Positions 8,988 to 17,343 of a stretch of 42,654 bases of DNA are shown piece by piece; positions within the stretch are counted from its first letter, which is position 1; every line of letters begins with the position of its first letter. Source of the DNA: Calditrichota bacterium (GTDB lineage Bacteria; Zhuqueibacterota; Zhuqueibacteria; Thermofontimicrobiales; Thermofontimicrobiaceae); contig JAADFU010000014.1 of the NCBI GenBank assembly GCA_013152715.1, positions 1 through 42,654 of the forward strand, in the 5' to 3' direction. Below the pieces are notes generated by a model. The model saw only the letters and a program-made list of their open reading frames with translations, was not told the origin of the DNA and searched no databases. The position numbers and the translations under genes were made by a program.

Positions 8988-9986
8988 TTATTTTTTTACT
9001 TTAAATGCAATGAATTGTTCATAAGGATGAGAAATAATGAAATAGAACATGCTATTTTTATAGCAAAATTTATGATACCACGGGGAATAGGGATCCGTTG
9101 GCGTGCTCATGGTCAGCGGGTCCGCTAAATGAAAAGAAGCAACAAGCTCAAAATTAAAATCATATTGCTCGATAAGATCAAAATAAACAATTTCTTCTTT
9201 GCTCATTTTTTTATTTACTCTCACGACAAAAATTCCCTCGTCGCTCACAAAAGCATCTTCAATGAGAGGTCCCTGTTTGCCATTTTTCAGCTTGTATGGT
9301 TTTAATTTTGATTTTATCTTTTTTGCTAAAATCAGATTGCCATTCAAATCATAAATAAATCCGCTGTCAACAACTGCGGGCAGGTAGAAAATTTTATTAT
9401 TATCAGCGATACCGCTGAACGCAAAATCTAATATGCCATCTTTTTCCCCTGAAGCTCTTGGCGAGCGAAATTGTTTAATTAGCTTGCCCCTGGCATCATA
9501 AGTTTCCAGGCAATGGCCAAATCGAAAAGAATCATACATACGATTGATAACGTAATCGCCGTTTGAAGCGAAAAAAACATCGCCTCTGCCGCGCATGAAA
9601 TAACGCTTTACCGGTCTGCCTTTATCCGTAAAAAACTCGATGAGACCAAACGTGTTAATCGCAATTAAGCTGTCAACCGGCGTCGCCGAACAAAGGGCTT
9701 CATAATTTCCGCTGCCGTAGCCGGCGATATTATTGATGAAATTTCCATCAGAATCAAATCTCAATACTCCGGGACCGTCAATGTCCACGACAACGAACCC
9801 ATTATCTTGAGTAATTTTGAGATCAGTGACTCTCTTGAAATAATGTTCGGGCTCAACATTTTTTATATTCAAAGCAAAAGGAGCGACTTCTAATTTGTGT
9901 GATGGCACATTACTGCATCCCCATAATAAAAAGAGGGATATTGCCCAAATACTGAAAATAAAAAATCTTGTTCTGCTTTTCAACAT
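8988..9986 (-). CDS. Six-bladed beta-propeller-like lipoprotein
   Basis: This is a 332-residue predicted lipoprotein. The signal ends LLWGC, placing the lipidated Cys at residue 24. The body has repeated short strands with patterns such as GVLRFDSDGNFINNI and FIYDLNGNLI, as in 6-bladed propeller (NHL-like) proteins of this bacterial group. The ATG at 9986 is preferred because AGGA lies 5 nt upstream and the signal peptide begins there; a TTG start at 10022 would only add residues before it. It follows an intrinsic terminator at 10026-10064 and begins the cluster containing the SGNH hydrolase, MFS fusion and GWxTD protein. Its ligand is unknown. Confidence 0.75.
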   Translation of the reverse strand: MLKSRTRFFIFSIWAISLFLLWGCSNVPSHKLEVAPFALNIKNVEPEHYFKRVTDLKITQDNGFVVVDIDGPGVLRFDSDGNFINNIAGYGSGNYEALCSATPVDSLIAINTFGLIEFFTDKGRPVKRYFMRGRGDVFFASNGDYVINRMYDSFRFGHCLETYDARGKLIKQFRSPRASGEKDGILDFAFSGIADNNKIFYLPAVVDSGFIYDLNGNLILAKKIKSKLKPYKLKNGKQGPLIEDAFVSDEGIFVVRVNKKMSKEEIVYFDLIEQYDFNFELVASFHLADPLTMSTPTDPYSPWYHKFCYKNSMFYFIISHPYEQFIAFKVKK

Positions 9987-10025
9987 TATAATCCTAAATC
10001 CTTTAATTTTATCATTACGCAAATG

Positions 10026-10064
10026 AAAAAATCGGGGACTCCGAGTTACTCCTCAAGAGTCCCC
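10026..10064 (-). terminator. Intrinsic terminator after the PorV-like gene
   Basis: On the minus strand a GGGGACTC arm and a GAGTCCCC arm (10057-10064 and 10034-10041) form a perfect 8-bp GC-rich stem around 15 nt, followed after two bases by six T residues (10031-10026). It lies 43 bp past the stop of the PorV-like gene and 40 bp before the lipoprotein start, so it separates two transcription units. Confidence 0.8.
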
Positions 10065-10107
10065 TTAATTAAAATGACTCAATGACTGATGGCGAAACTT
10101 TCAGCCA

Positions 10108-11166
10108 TTAGAATTTGAAAGTCAGTGAGAATCGATTGACGTCATCAAGAACGCTGAATGATGTCCAGGTATAATCGACGACCAGGCGATAATCACCATA
10201 AGGAATCTCCAAACCGGCGCCAATGGACATTCCTTCATCTGTACGATTGTAGCTTTGTTTGCTCAACCACGAAGGACGCGTTGTCGCTTCAGTCGGATAA
10301 TAAACATCACGATTCAGATATTCATCCTTGACACTCTGAAAGTTAAATTTATATCCGCTGCGCACATACAATTTCTTGTACAGATGAGCTTCAATACCAC
10401 CGAGAACCATCTGGTCGCTATCCAGAGGTTTGGTCGCATCCAGATAGCCTTTGAGACCAAACAGGTCAGAATTGATGAAGCTGTACGACGCTCCAAAGCT
10501 AAAGACCAGCGGTAGGTTGACCGGGACATAATAATATTCATAATCCTGTCCCAGATTCTGGATTCTGGCGCCAATTGTCAGGTCTCTGAAGCCAACTTTG
10601 TAAATTGCTCCAAAGTCCATGGCAAATGCGCCGACTCCGACGCCGTCAATAGTTTCACTGTAGTACTTCGCAGTTGCGCCCAAAGCCAGTTTGTCGGTAA
10701 AATTACGCGCCCAACTCAATGCAAAAAAGTTTGCATTGTAGTCGAATGTAGCAGAAGTCACGTAATCAACGCCTTCCAGCCCCGGCTGGATGTCACGGTT
10801 TGCTGTAATGCCGCTTACGCCTGACATCATGCCGCCAAGTGCAAAAGTACCCCAATTACCGAACGAATGACCCACTGCAAAAGCGTTATGGTTCAAGCCG
10901 GCAATCCAGTCGTTGTAAGAGAATGTCACTTGAGTTTCCCCAGCACTCAGTACAATACCTGCCGGGTTCCAAAACAATTGATTGACATCGCCCTGTACCG
11001 TTGTCATTGCGCTGGCTAAAGCAGTTGCTTTTGCGCCAACCGCAACTTTCAGAATTGAGGCACCTGACGAACCAGTTTTTTTCATCTCTTGTCCAAACCC
11101 GCTACCCACAACTATGATCAGCGTCAAGATGAGTAGCGTGGAGATTATTTTATGTCTCATAAACAT
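10108..11166 (-). CDS. PorV/PorQ family outer-membrane beta-barrel protein (first copy)
   Basis: This is a 352-residue outer-membrane protein of the PorV/PorQ family. In type-IX-secreting bacteria PorV is the shuttle that takes folded substrates from the Sov translocon to the attachment complex; PorQ-like paralogues have less clear roles. An N-terminal signal (ending GSGFGQ) precedes the family's opening segment, with KVAVGAKATALASAM near residues 40-54 and WNPAGI near 66-71. Alternating strand patterns run to a terminal SLTFKF. The ATG at 11166 has GGAGA only 2 nt upstream; the second ATG at 11160 has better spacing (8 nt) and may be the real start. It sits last in a unit with a TonB receptor and a tailed secreted protein, so it is likely specialised for that cargo. 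Confidence 0.85.
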   Translation of the reverse strand: MFMRHKIISTLLILTLIIVVGSGFGQEMKKTGSSGASILKVAVGAKATALASAMTTVQGDVNQLFWNPAGIVLSAGETQVTFSYNDWIAGLNHNAFAVGHSFGNWGTFALGGMMSGVSGITANRDIQPGLEGVDYVTSATFDYNANFFALSWARNFTDKLALGATAKYYSETIDGVGVGAFAMDFGAIYKVGFRDLTIGARIQNLGQDYEYYYVPVNLPLVFSFGASYSFINSDLFGLKGYLDATKPLDSDQMVLGGIEAHLYKKLYVRSGYKFNFQSVKDEYLNRDVYYPTEATTRPSWLSKQSYNRTDEGMSIGAGLEIPYGDYRLVVDYTWTSFSVLDDVNRFSLTFKF

Positions 11167-11205
11167 ATTCTCCTAATTTTGAAGATTCAAGGTTTAAGTC
11201 GCTAA

Positions 11206-13728
11206 TTAGCGCATAATTGCCAGGTAGCCAGTTTGTTGGCCGCCAGGATATTCCGCAACCCAAATATACAGACCGCTTTGCACTTCAGGACCATCTTTGG
11301 TGAACATATCCCAAAATACCGTACCATTCTGCGGATCCAAGCCGTAGTATTCGATTACATCCATAATTTGGCCGGAAAGGTCCAAAATGGTAATTTTTGT
11401 ATTCATCGGCAAATTGTAAAATACCACCTTATGTTCTAAACCAACATCGTGTGGCGCCTGAATTTTGTACGGATTTGGTTTAACGGCGATCTCTTTTTTC
11501 CCGCTAATAAGATCTGCTGCATCGGCACGCGGCAGGTTCAAGACAAACGGCGATCCCATTGCTTTCATTCCTGCGGCGTCTGTCGGATAACCAGTAGCAG
11601 CGGTTGCCCACGGGTAAGTTCCTTGCCATTCGCCATCACGACCGTTGAAATTCTCTTTACCACTTTCAAGACTGGTAAAAGAAGTATTAGCAATCTTGCC
11701 GCTTTCGTTGTCAAAAGCTGCCACATAATACCAGAAAGTATAACCGAATCGCGCCTCGCTGGATTCATCGATCCATTCATAAGCATAGGTGCCAGCATCG
11801 TCGCCGGTATTAGTATAGTTACCAAGGTCTGATTTGGGAATGTAAGCCATTATTTTCCAGGGTCCGTGTGTGCCAGGTGACCATTCGAGATCATAGCCAG
11901 CCGGTGGGCTATTGTTCGGGTTAATGGGCTGACAGTATTTGGCTTCCAATTCTGCGTCCGTCGCGCCGATATCTTCCGCTCCCTGATGTTGATACAAATC
12001 CAGGAATCGCGTTCCAAATTGAGATGTCAGATATTTTGGGTAAGCAGTAACGCGGTAAATTTTGTATCCTGCAAAATCGGCCGCAGTTTCCGCGCGGTCG
12101 TCCCATACGATTCTCGGTTTCACCGTTAAGCCGCTCGGCTCTTCGTACTCAGTGGCCATAACATTCATGTCCGGCATTGGCGGAGGTGTGGGAACATTCC
12201 AGTCATTTTCATAAGCGAAACGAGCCGCTGCCACTGCATTTCTGACGCCTTTCAAGCGATAGCCGCCGTATTCAATGGCTACGATGGTGATGGTTTCTCC
12301 GACTTCAAGTGAGAAAGGACCAACACCAACAGAGGCTCCGGAACCAAAATTATAACCGGTTTTCGGCGTGCCTCCGGCCGTCCACTGATCTTCTTCAGGA
12401 ATTCCCGGGCTTGGTGTGCCAGGATAATTCTTTTCCCAGTTCTGGTACCAGAAATTCGTGTACTTTAAATCACCCAATGGCTGTCCGCCTTTTATCGGCA
12501 AACTGGCAAATGAAACAGGATCGCCAACAGTGTAAGGCTGTGACGTATCAAAATAGTTCGGATCTGGTTTCAATGATTTTCCGACAAAAAGAGCCGGGTC
12601 TTCGCTTTTTCCGCCCTCTTCATAGAAAACACCAGTAGCCATCACAAAGTGACCATAGGGTTCGCCAATTTTTGTTCTGTTGCGAGTGACATACCAGCCT
12701 CTTTGGCTGCCCTTACCAATGGGATCACTGCCATAAATAGTTTTTTTGTCAGGTGCAGAAGATCCAGCATCCATTCCACCCTCTTTGACAGCGATGAAAT
12801 GTTGCCCATTCCAGATATCAGAAAAAACGCCTCTGGAATCGCGATAGCTGACTTTTCTCTTTCCGTCTTCTACCCAGCGAGTGGTAGGATCGATGTCGCT
12901 CTCTTGGATGCCTGTTGCCCAGCAAAATGGCACATCCCAGGGATTTCCTTCAAGATCAGGACTGCCGTCATAACCGGAAAGTCTTGACGGTGGCCACCAA
13001 CCATGCCAACGCGTGCCGCGTTGACTCAGAGCCATACTTCCGAATGTTCCATCATCAATAAGCATGGAAAGCGCTTCAATCTTATGATTTGTGCGATCGA
13101 CTGTTCCATCACAATCATTATCTTGAACGCCGGTGTTTGTTAATTCAAATTCCATAGCGATGAAATCATTCATATTGGCTTCATTGTAGCTAAAACCGCG
13201 AATACGGCCTTTTACGTCCACACCGATATTCGTCGGCATGAAAAATTCGTAAACTTGCTGCAAACGCGTATCATCTGACCAGGGAGCTCCGCCATGGACA
13301 CTACCGTTTGTAGTGGGAGTCTTGTCAGTATTGCCCATGCTTTCCATCCAGAATGCGTCACAGTAATACGGATAGTTGACAGTATCACTGGCAACGGACT
13401 TGCGGTAAGCGCCGATTGGTTCTGTGGGGCTGTATTCTGTCATAAAAATACTTGAATTCCAGGTCAGTGTAAAAATATCGCCAGCCGGGTAGTAGAAAAC
13501 CGGCGCCGTCCACTGCCTGGCATAGTTCCCAACGCGGATAAGATGTCGATTTTTCAAGACGTTGGTCTGCGACTCACCGTAGTATTTGCCCACGGAACTC
13601 GGCATAAAGCTTTCCCATAGGTCACCGCAACAGATTGTACCGACGCCCGGCCAGTCTGTCGCAAATACAGATGTACTCAGACCTATGAGAAATATGATAA
13701 TAAGGATTGATAAATTCTTTTTAACCAT
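11206..13728 (-). CDS. Large secreted protein with Fn3-like region and C-terminal sorting tail (840 aa)
   Basis: A signal peptide (ending SVFA) precedes an aromatic- and Gly-rich body with no catalytic family that I recognise. A fibronectin-III-like segment starts near residue 540 (IVWDDRAETAADFAGYKIYR). The C-terminus from about 745 begins VKPNPY and continues with ITILDLSGQIM, then SGLYIW, as in FlgD-like/type-IX-secretion tails. It resembles the 1219-residue protein in body style, the Fn3 WDD..E....GYKIYR motif and the tail. The ATG has GGAGA 7 nt upstream. It lies 57 bp after the TonB receptor and 39 bp before the PorV-like gene. A surface partner of the receptor is the best guess, in place of SusD; this is inference. 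Confidence 0.75.
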   Translation of the reverse strand: MVKKNLSILIIIFLIGLSTSVFATDWPGVGTICCGDLWESFMPSSVGKYYGESQTNVLKNRHLIRVGNYARQWTAPVFYYPAGDIFTLTWNSSIFMTEYSPTEPIGAYRKSVASDTVNYPYYCDAFWMESMGNTDKTPTTNGSVHGGAPWSDDTRLQQVYEFFMPTNIGVDVKGRIRGFSYNEANMNDFIAMEFELTNTGVQDNDCDGTVDRTNHKIEALSMLIDDGTFGSMALSQRGTRWHGWWPPSRLSGYDGSPDLEGNPWDVPFCWATGIQESDIDPTTRWVEDGKRKVSYRDSRGVFSDIWNGQHFIAVKEGGMDAGSSAPDKKTIYGSDPIGKGSQRGWYVTRNRTKIGEPYGHFVMATGVFYEEGGKSEDPALFVGKSLKPDPNYFDTSQPYTVGDPVSFASLPIKGGQPLGDLKYTNFWYQNWEKNYPGTPSPGIPEEDQWTAGGTPKTGYNFGSGASVGVGPFSLEVGETITIVAIEYGGYRLKGVRNAVAAARFAYENDWNVPTPPPMPDMNVMATEYEEPSGLTVKPRIVWDDRAETAADFAGYKIYRVTAYPKYLTSQFGTRFLDLYQHQGAEDIGATDAELEAKYCQPINPNNSPPAGYDLEWSPGTHGPWKIMAYIPKSDLGNYTNTGDDAGTYAYEWIDESSEARFGYTFWYYVAAFDNESGKIANTSFTSLESGKENFNGRDGEWQGTYPWATAATGYPTDAAGMKAMGSPFVLNLPRADAADLISGKKEIAVKPNPYKIQAPHDVGLEHKVVFYNLPMNTKITILDLSGQIMDVIEYYGLDPQNGTVFWDMFTKDGPEVQSGLYIWVAEYPGGQQTGYLAIMR

Positions 13729-13785
13729 TACGTTTCTCCTAAGTTTAACTTAATTGAGAAAGTCTGTTCTATTAATCAATTCAAA

Positions 13786-16740
13786 TTAGAAAGAGACCTC
13801 AAAGCCAACGTACATCTCTCGCGCGATACCGGTCAACGGACTTCCGTACTGATCCACCGGACGATTTAAAATGCCATAGGGATTTCCTTCGGTCTCATAA
13901 AGGTTGCTGTTTCCGTAGTTATCGAAGTGCAGAACATTTTCGCGATCAAATACATTCAAGATCTCGAGAAATAAACCGCCACGGATTCCAGCAACTGTCA
14001 TGTACTTGGTCAGACGCATGTCGAGCTGAAAGAAATATTCTCCATTTAACATTTTTTCGTAGCGCTGGTTTGTAATATTGGTTTGTTGTCTATAGCGCCA
14101 GGGGCTTCTGTAAGTCGCCATAGTTGACATTTTGACGTCAAACGGGAAATCCCACAATAGTGACAATTTGCCTTTCCAGTCGTTATAACCGCGTGCATAA
14201 GTCGGCCAGAAACCAACAACGTCCCAGTTGTATGGCGTCTTATTTTTGTAACTGATTGAATTAGTAAATTCAGGATCCTGGTTAATATTGCCAGCATTGG
14301 CTGAAGCTTTATCATAAGCATAAGATATGCTTAAATTTCCGGAAAGACCGAATACGCCAAAATACCTTTCAGCAGTCGGGCGTTTCCAGAAATTGAGTTC
14401 CAAACCACGGCTGTCACGGTAACCCCAATTACTGTAGTAAGTGTACAACGAAAAATCAGTTCCGGTCGCCTTTTTATCCTGACCAATGCTCCAGCCAGTG
14501 GCGCTTCCATTTCTGACATCACGATAGTACGCAGTCACGTCAACGCCGAAATCGTTCGTCAAAGCAACATTAACGCCAATCTCGTACGCGGTCGCTTTTT
14601 CGGGATCCGGATCGGAATTCCATACTGCCGGTAGAGATGCATTTGCGAATGAGTTGTAGTTTCTCAACCAGTAACCAAGATTCGGTTGTGTGGTGTAAAT
14701 ACCCCAGCTATAATGCATAGCGGCATTGTCAGTAATCGGATGAGAAATACCAATACGGGGACTGAAGTATTGGCGGGTCTTGCTGTTTTTGGTGTTAGCA
14801 TAATCCATAATGGCCTGGCCATTAGCAAGAGTGTCGAATTTTACCGGTTCAAGGAAATTATCGAGCACTTTTGTATCCATGTTGTAAGCGTCGAATCGCA
14901 GGCCGAGATTAACGATAATGCCTTCATATTCGATCTTATCCTGGATAAACGTGCCAAATGACCAAGGATTGACGGTGTAATCAACAGTCTCAAACTTGAA
15001 AGCCGGATCGGGGAAACCGACACTCGATTTGTGCGAAAATTCATCGACAGTGTTCAGTTTGTATTCCACACCTGTTTTCAACTGATGATGAAAACTCACC
15101 TGATTTGTGTAGTTTGAAGCAAATGTAAGAGTGCTGGTTTTCAGATTTTCATAATGATAACCTGCCAACCCAAATCGAATCTGATTCTGGAAACCGGATA
15201 CCTGATAGCTCGGATCGTTTCCGGGAGATGTGTTAAAAATACGTGTTGCCGGATCATTCAGGTAATAATTCGCTTTTTCAGCAGTATCCAAAATAATCCA
15301 ATCACCGTAGTTGTCATATTGCAACTTGTCATCAACCGGTTTGTATCCCCATGTTTTCTCGTTTCCAACGTAACTAAGTGTTGTTTCAAGAAAACTGGAG
15401 GGATTAAATGTATGGGTATGTTTCAGATACGAGACGAATCCGGAACGGTCCCATACCGGCTGTCCTTCAAGCCAGAATTGATATACGTAAGAATAGGAAC
15501 GGTTAGTCCAGCCAAACAATTGGCCCCAGTCATCCAACTTTCCATAAGCGGTAACTCTGTCGGATTCTGACAAGTCGTAATTCAACTTTAATGACAGGCC
15601 AAGCTCTCTCTGAAATTGACCCGGGTAAGCGCCATGATCATTCAAGAAATTCCCGGCAAAGAAAAAATTGCCTTTTGCAGTCATGGGCCCGCCAAATGTA
15701 AATTCAGAATTCATACGGGGTTTGTCGCCATATTCATAAGCACCAGGCGTCCACTGCATTAAAGCAGCCAGATCATCATTCCCGTTAGCGATTAAGTTTT
15801 GTTTATGCGCGTTGTAAAGATCAGCGGCTGTTTCATTTCCCGAAACAATAGCATTATAGCAATCAGGACCTTTGTGCTTTATGCCGCCTAAACTTGAACG
15901 CACGAACAACTTGCCTGAATATTGTTTTCCCCCGCTTTTAGAAGCAATGTTAATCACACCAGCAGAGGCGCTATACTCAGCGTTAAATGTACCAGCAATG
16001 ACGTTTGCTTCAGCAACACTACTCTGTGTGATTTCAGCAGTCGTCTGAACCATTGCTGAGGAGCGACCTTTTGGATCAACGCTGGACTCTGCTTGAAAAT
16101 CACCAGTGCTTGATCCCATTGGGTTCGTATTGCGTATTACGTTTGTGTACGCATCTGTGCCGCCGCCCGTAGAAGACATAATATCAGTGATGTTTACACC
16201 ATCGATCATGTAAGCAACACCAGTTTTGTTCGCTCCACGCATAGACTGTGTCGTCACAGAAGTTTCGAGGATCTCATTTAATGTATTCACTGGCAATACA
16301 TTATCAACCACCTCGTCGGAAAAAGTAATCTTCGTTGCAGTCATGGTTTTATCCACTGCCGGACGTTTCGCGACGACAGTAACCGTTTCTCCCTCTACAA
16401 CGGTTTCTTTTAGCTGTACATCGAGAGGTGTAGTCACATCCAATTGCGCTTTGACATTTTCAATCTTCTCAGTGGTATAACCCATAAAACTGACGCTGAG
16501 AGTATAGGTGCCAGGAGGGACATTCAAGATAAAATATCTTCCGTTTTCATCTGCCGCAGCGCCCATTGCAGTGCCTACAATCTGAATCTGAGCACCTGGC
16601 AGCGGATCTCCTGTCTTCGCATCCGTAATTTTGCCGGCTATTTTGCCGAGACCGGCAAACGCAGACACGGAGAATAACAGTACCATCACCAGGCCTATAG
16701 TACACACTATAGACATTTTGTGCAAAATTTTCATTGACAT
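13786..16740 (-). CDS. TonB-dependent receptor with carboxypeptidase-regulatory-like N-domain (first copy)
   Basis: This is a 984-residue outer-membrane active transporter of SusC/CirA type. A signal peptide (1-29) is followed by a carboxypeptidase-D regulatory-like beta-sandwich (about 30-112; GKITDAKTGDPLPGAQIQI and GRYFILNVPPGTY). The plug domain (about 130-270) contains AYMIDGVNITD and TFNAEYSASAGVINI. The plug carries an extra loop of about 50 residues (188-238) absent from the second receptor in the window. The rest is beta-barrel, ending YVGFEVSF with a terminal Phe. The ATG at 16740 has GGAGG 7 nt upstream. The substrate is unknown; neighbours suggest an oligosaccharide. No SusD-like gene follows; the next genes encode a tailed secreted protein and a PorV-like protein. 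Confidence 0.92.
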   Translation of the reverse strand: MSMKILHKMSIVCTIGLVMVLLFSVSAFAGLGKIAGKITDAKTGDPLPGAQIQIVGTAMGAAADENGRYFILNVPPGTYTLSVSFMGYTTEKIENVKAQLDVTTPLDVQLKETVVEGETVTVVAKRPAVDKTMTATKITFSDEVVDNVLPVNTLNEILETSVTTQSMRGANKTGVAYMIDGVNITDIMSSTGGGTDAYTNVIRNTNPMGSSTGDFQAESSVDPKGRSSAMVQTTAEITQSSVAEANVIAGTFNAEYSASAGVINIASKSGGKQYSGKLFVRSSLGGIKHKGPDCYNAIVSGNETAADLYNAHKQNLIANGNDDLAALMQWTPGAYEYGDKPRMNSEFTFGGPMTAKGNFFFAGNFLNDHGAYPGQFQRELGLSLKLNYDLSESDRVTAYGKLDDWGQLFGWTNRSYSYVYQFWLEGQPVWDRSGFVSYLKHTHTFNPSSFLETTLSYVGNEKTWGYKPVDDKLQYDNYGDWIILDTAEKANYYLNDPATRIFNTSPGNDPSYQVSGFQNQIRFGLAGYHYENLKTSTLTFASNYTNQVSFHHQLKTGVEYKLNTVDEFSHKSSVGFPDPAFKFETVDYTVNPWSFGTFIQDKIEYEGIIVNLGLRFDAYNMDTKVLDNFLEPVKFDTLANGQAIMDYANTKNSKTRQYFSPRIGISHPITDNAAMHYSWGIYTTQPNLGYWLRNYNSFANASLPAVWNSDPDPEKATAYEIGVNVALTNDFGVDVTAYYRDVRNGSATGWSIGQDKKATGTDFSLYTYYSNWGYRDSRGLELNFWKRPTAERYFGVFGLSGNLSISYAYDKASANAGNINQDPEFTNSISYKNKTPYNWDVVGFWPTYARGYNDWKGKLSLLWDFPFDVKMSTMATYRSPWRYRQQTNITNQRYEKMLNGEYFFQLDMRLTKYMTVAGIRGGLFLEILNVFDRENVLHFDNYGNSNLYETEGNPYGILNRPVDQYGSPLTGIAREMYVGFEVSF

Positions 16741-16825
16741 ATGTGTCCTCCAAATTAAATGGGATTCAGTAACTGACTACATAACTTTTCTCTTGATTTA
16801 GAGAGCAATTTGATCCTAATTTGAT

Positions 16826-16839
16826 TCATCACCTCCTTC
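16826..16839 (-). repeat. Extended SD-like direct repeat, copy nearer the TonB gene
   Basis: The minus strand reads GAAGGAGGTGATGA. The part AAGGAGGTGAT is complementary to the conserved 3' end of 16S rRNA. An identical 14-base copy lies at 16894-16907. This copy is about 90 nt upstream of the receptor ATG, which has its own GGAGG. Confidence 0.7.
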
Positions 16840-16893
16840 GCCTCGTTTGTTATCTGCCAATTCAAATCTGGAAATTGTAAGCACGTCCTTATG

Positions 16894-16907
16894 TCATCAC
16901 CTCCTTC
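16894..16907 (-). repeat. Extended SD-like direct repeat, distal copy
   Basis: This is identical over 14 bases to the copy at 16826-16839, with a 68-bp period. It is followed on the minus strand by a two-codon frame (ATG ACA TAA), so it is unlikely to initiate a protein of any size. Confidence 0.7.
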
Positions 16908-16940
16908 TTGTTTTTATTTTGATTCTTGCTAACTTCCTAA

Positions 16941-16998
16941 AATAAAAATGGAGAAGCTATCTTACAAACATAGTGCATAACAAAAAGCTTCTCCATTT
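16941..16998 (-). terminator. Possible rho-independent terminator or attenuator hairpin
   Basis: A perfect 13-bp inverted repeat (AAATGGAGAAGCT at 16946-16958, complement at 16986-16998) encloses a 27-nt loop. On the minus strand the second arm is followed by a T-rich run (TTTTTATTTT including the arm end). The long loop and modest GC content make it weaker than the terminator at 10026-10064. It could end the LacI-type transcript 346 bp upstream or control read-through into the TonB unit. Confidence 0.5.
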
Positions 16999-17343
16999 GG
17001 TTTCTTGAAATCCAAAAAATTCATGGCACAAAAAGGATGATTTTTCAGGAAAATATCTTTCCTTTGCTTATTCTGCCATCGGGGTTCGTTTTTTGATTCC
17101 CGAAAAATATTTCTTTTCATCGCTATGCTGCCCTTCAGGAAATGACTCATTGGCGACCACTTATTAGTTAAATTTTCCACGATAAATTCTTCATATTTTA
17201 GCCTTAATCGCGTACACAAACCTCTCAATCGTAATTAACTTCTAAAATTTCAAATTTGCGGTCAAGGAGTTTTTAACTTGTTTAAATTTATTTTGCTTCT
17301 AAAAATATGCTATCATTTGAGAAAGGAATCAATGAACATTTCG

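Larger units (their letters stand above)
16741..17343 (-). other. 603-bp region between the lacI-type gene and the first TonB receptor; long structured leader
   Basis: Downstream of the LacI-type gene this gap holds a terminator-like inverted repeat (16946-16998) and two copies of a strong Shine-Dalgarno-like sequence (16826-16839 and 16894-16907). A short reading frame with an ATG at 17118, or a TTG start at 17228, ends within the hairpin loop. Its product (up to 88 residues, rich in Lys, Asn and Phe) matches nothing I recognise. A 24-codon frame starts at the ATG overlapping the 16826-16839 repeat and ends about 13 nt before the receptor ATG; its spacing from the SD core is only 2 nt. I could not place a convincing promoter here. 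Confidence 0.45.

Noticed and set aside
17237-17265. TTGACC followed by an AT-rich stretch as a promoter for the first TonB unit
   Set aside because: At 16-18 bp spacing no acceptable -10 hexamer is found; the nearest TTAATT is about 21 bp away.
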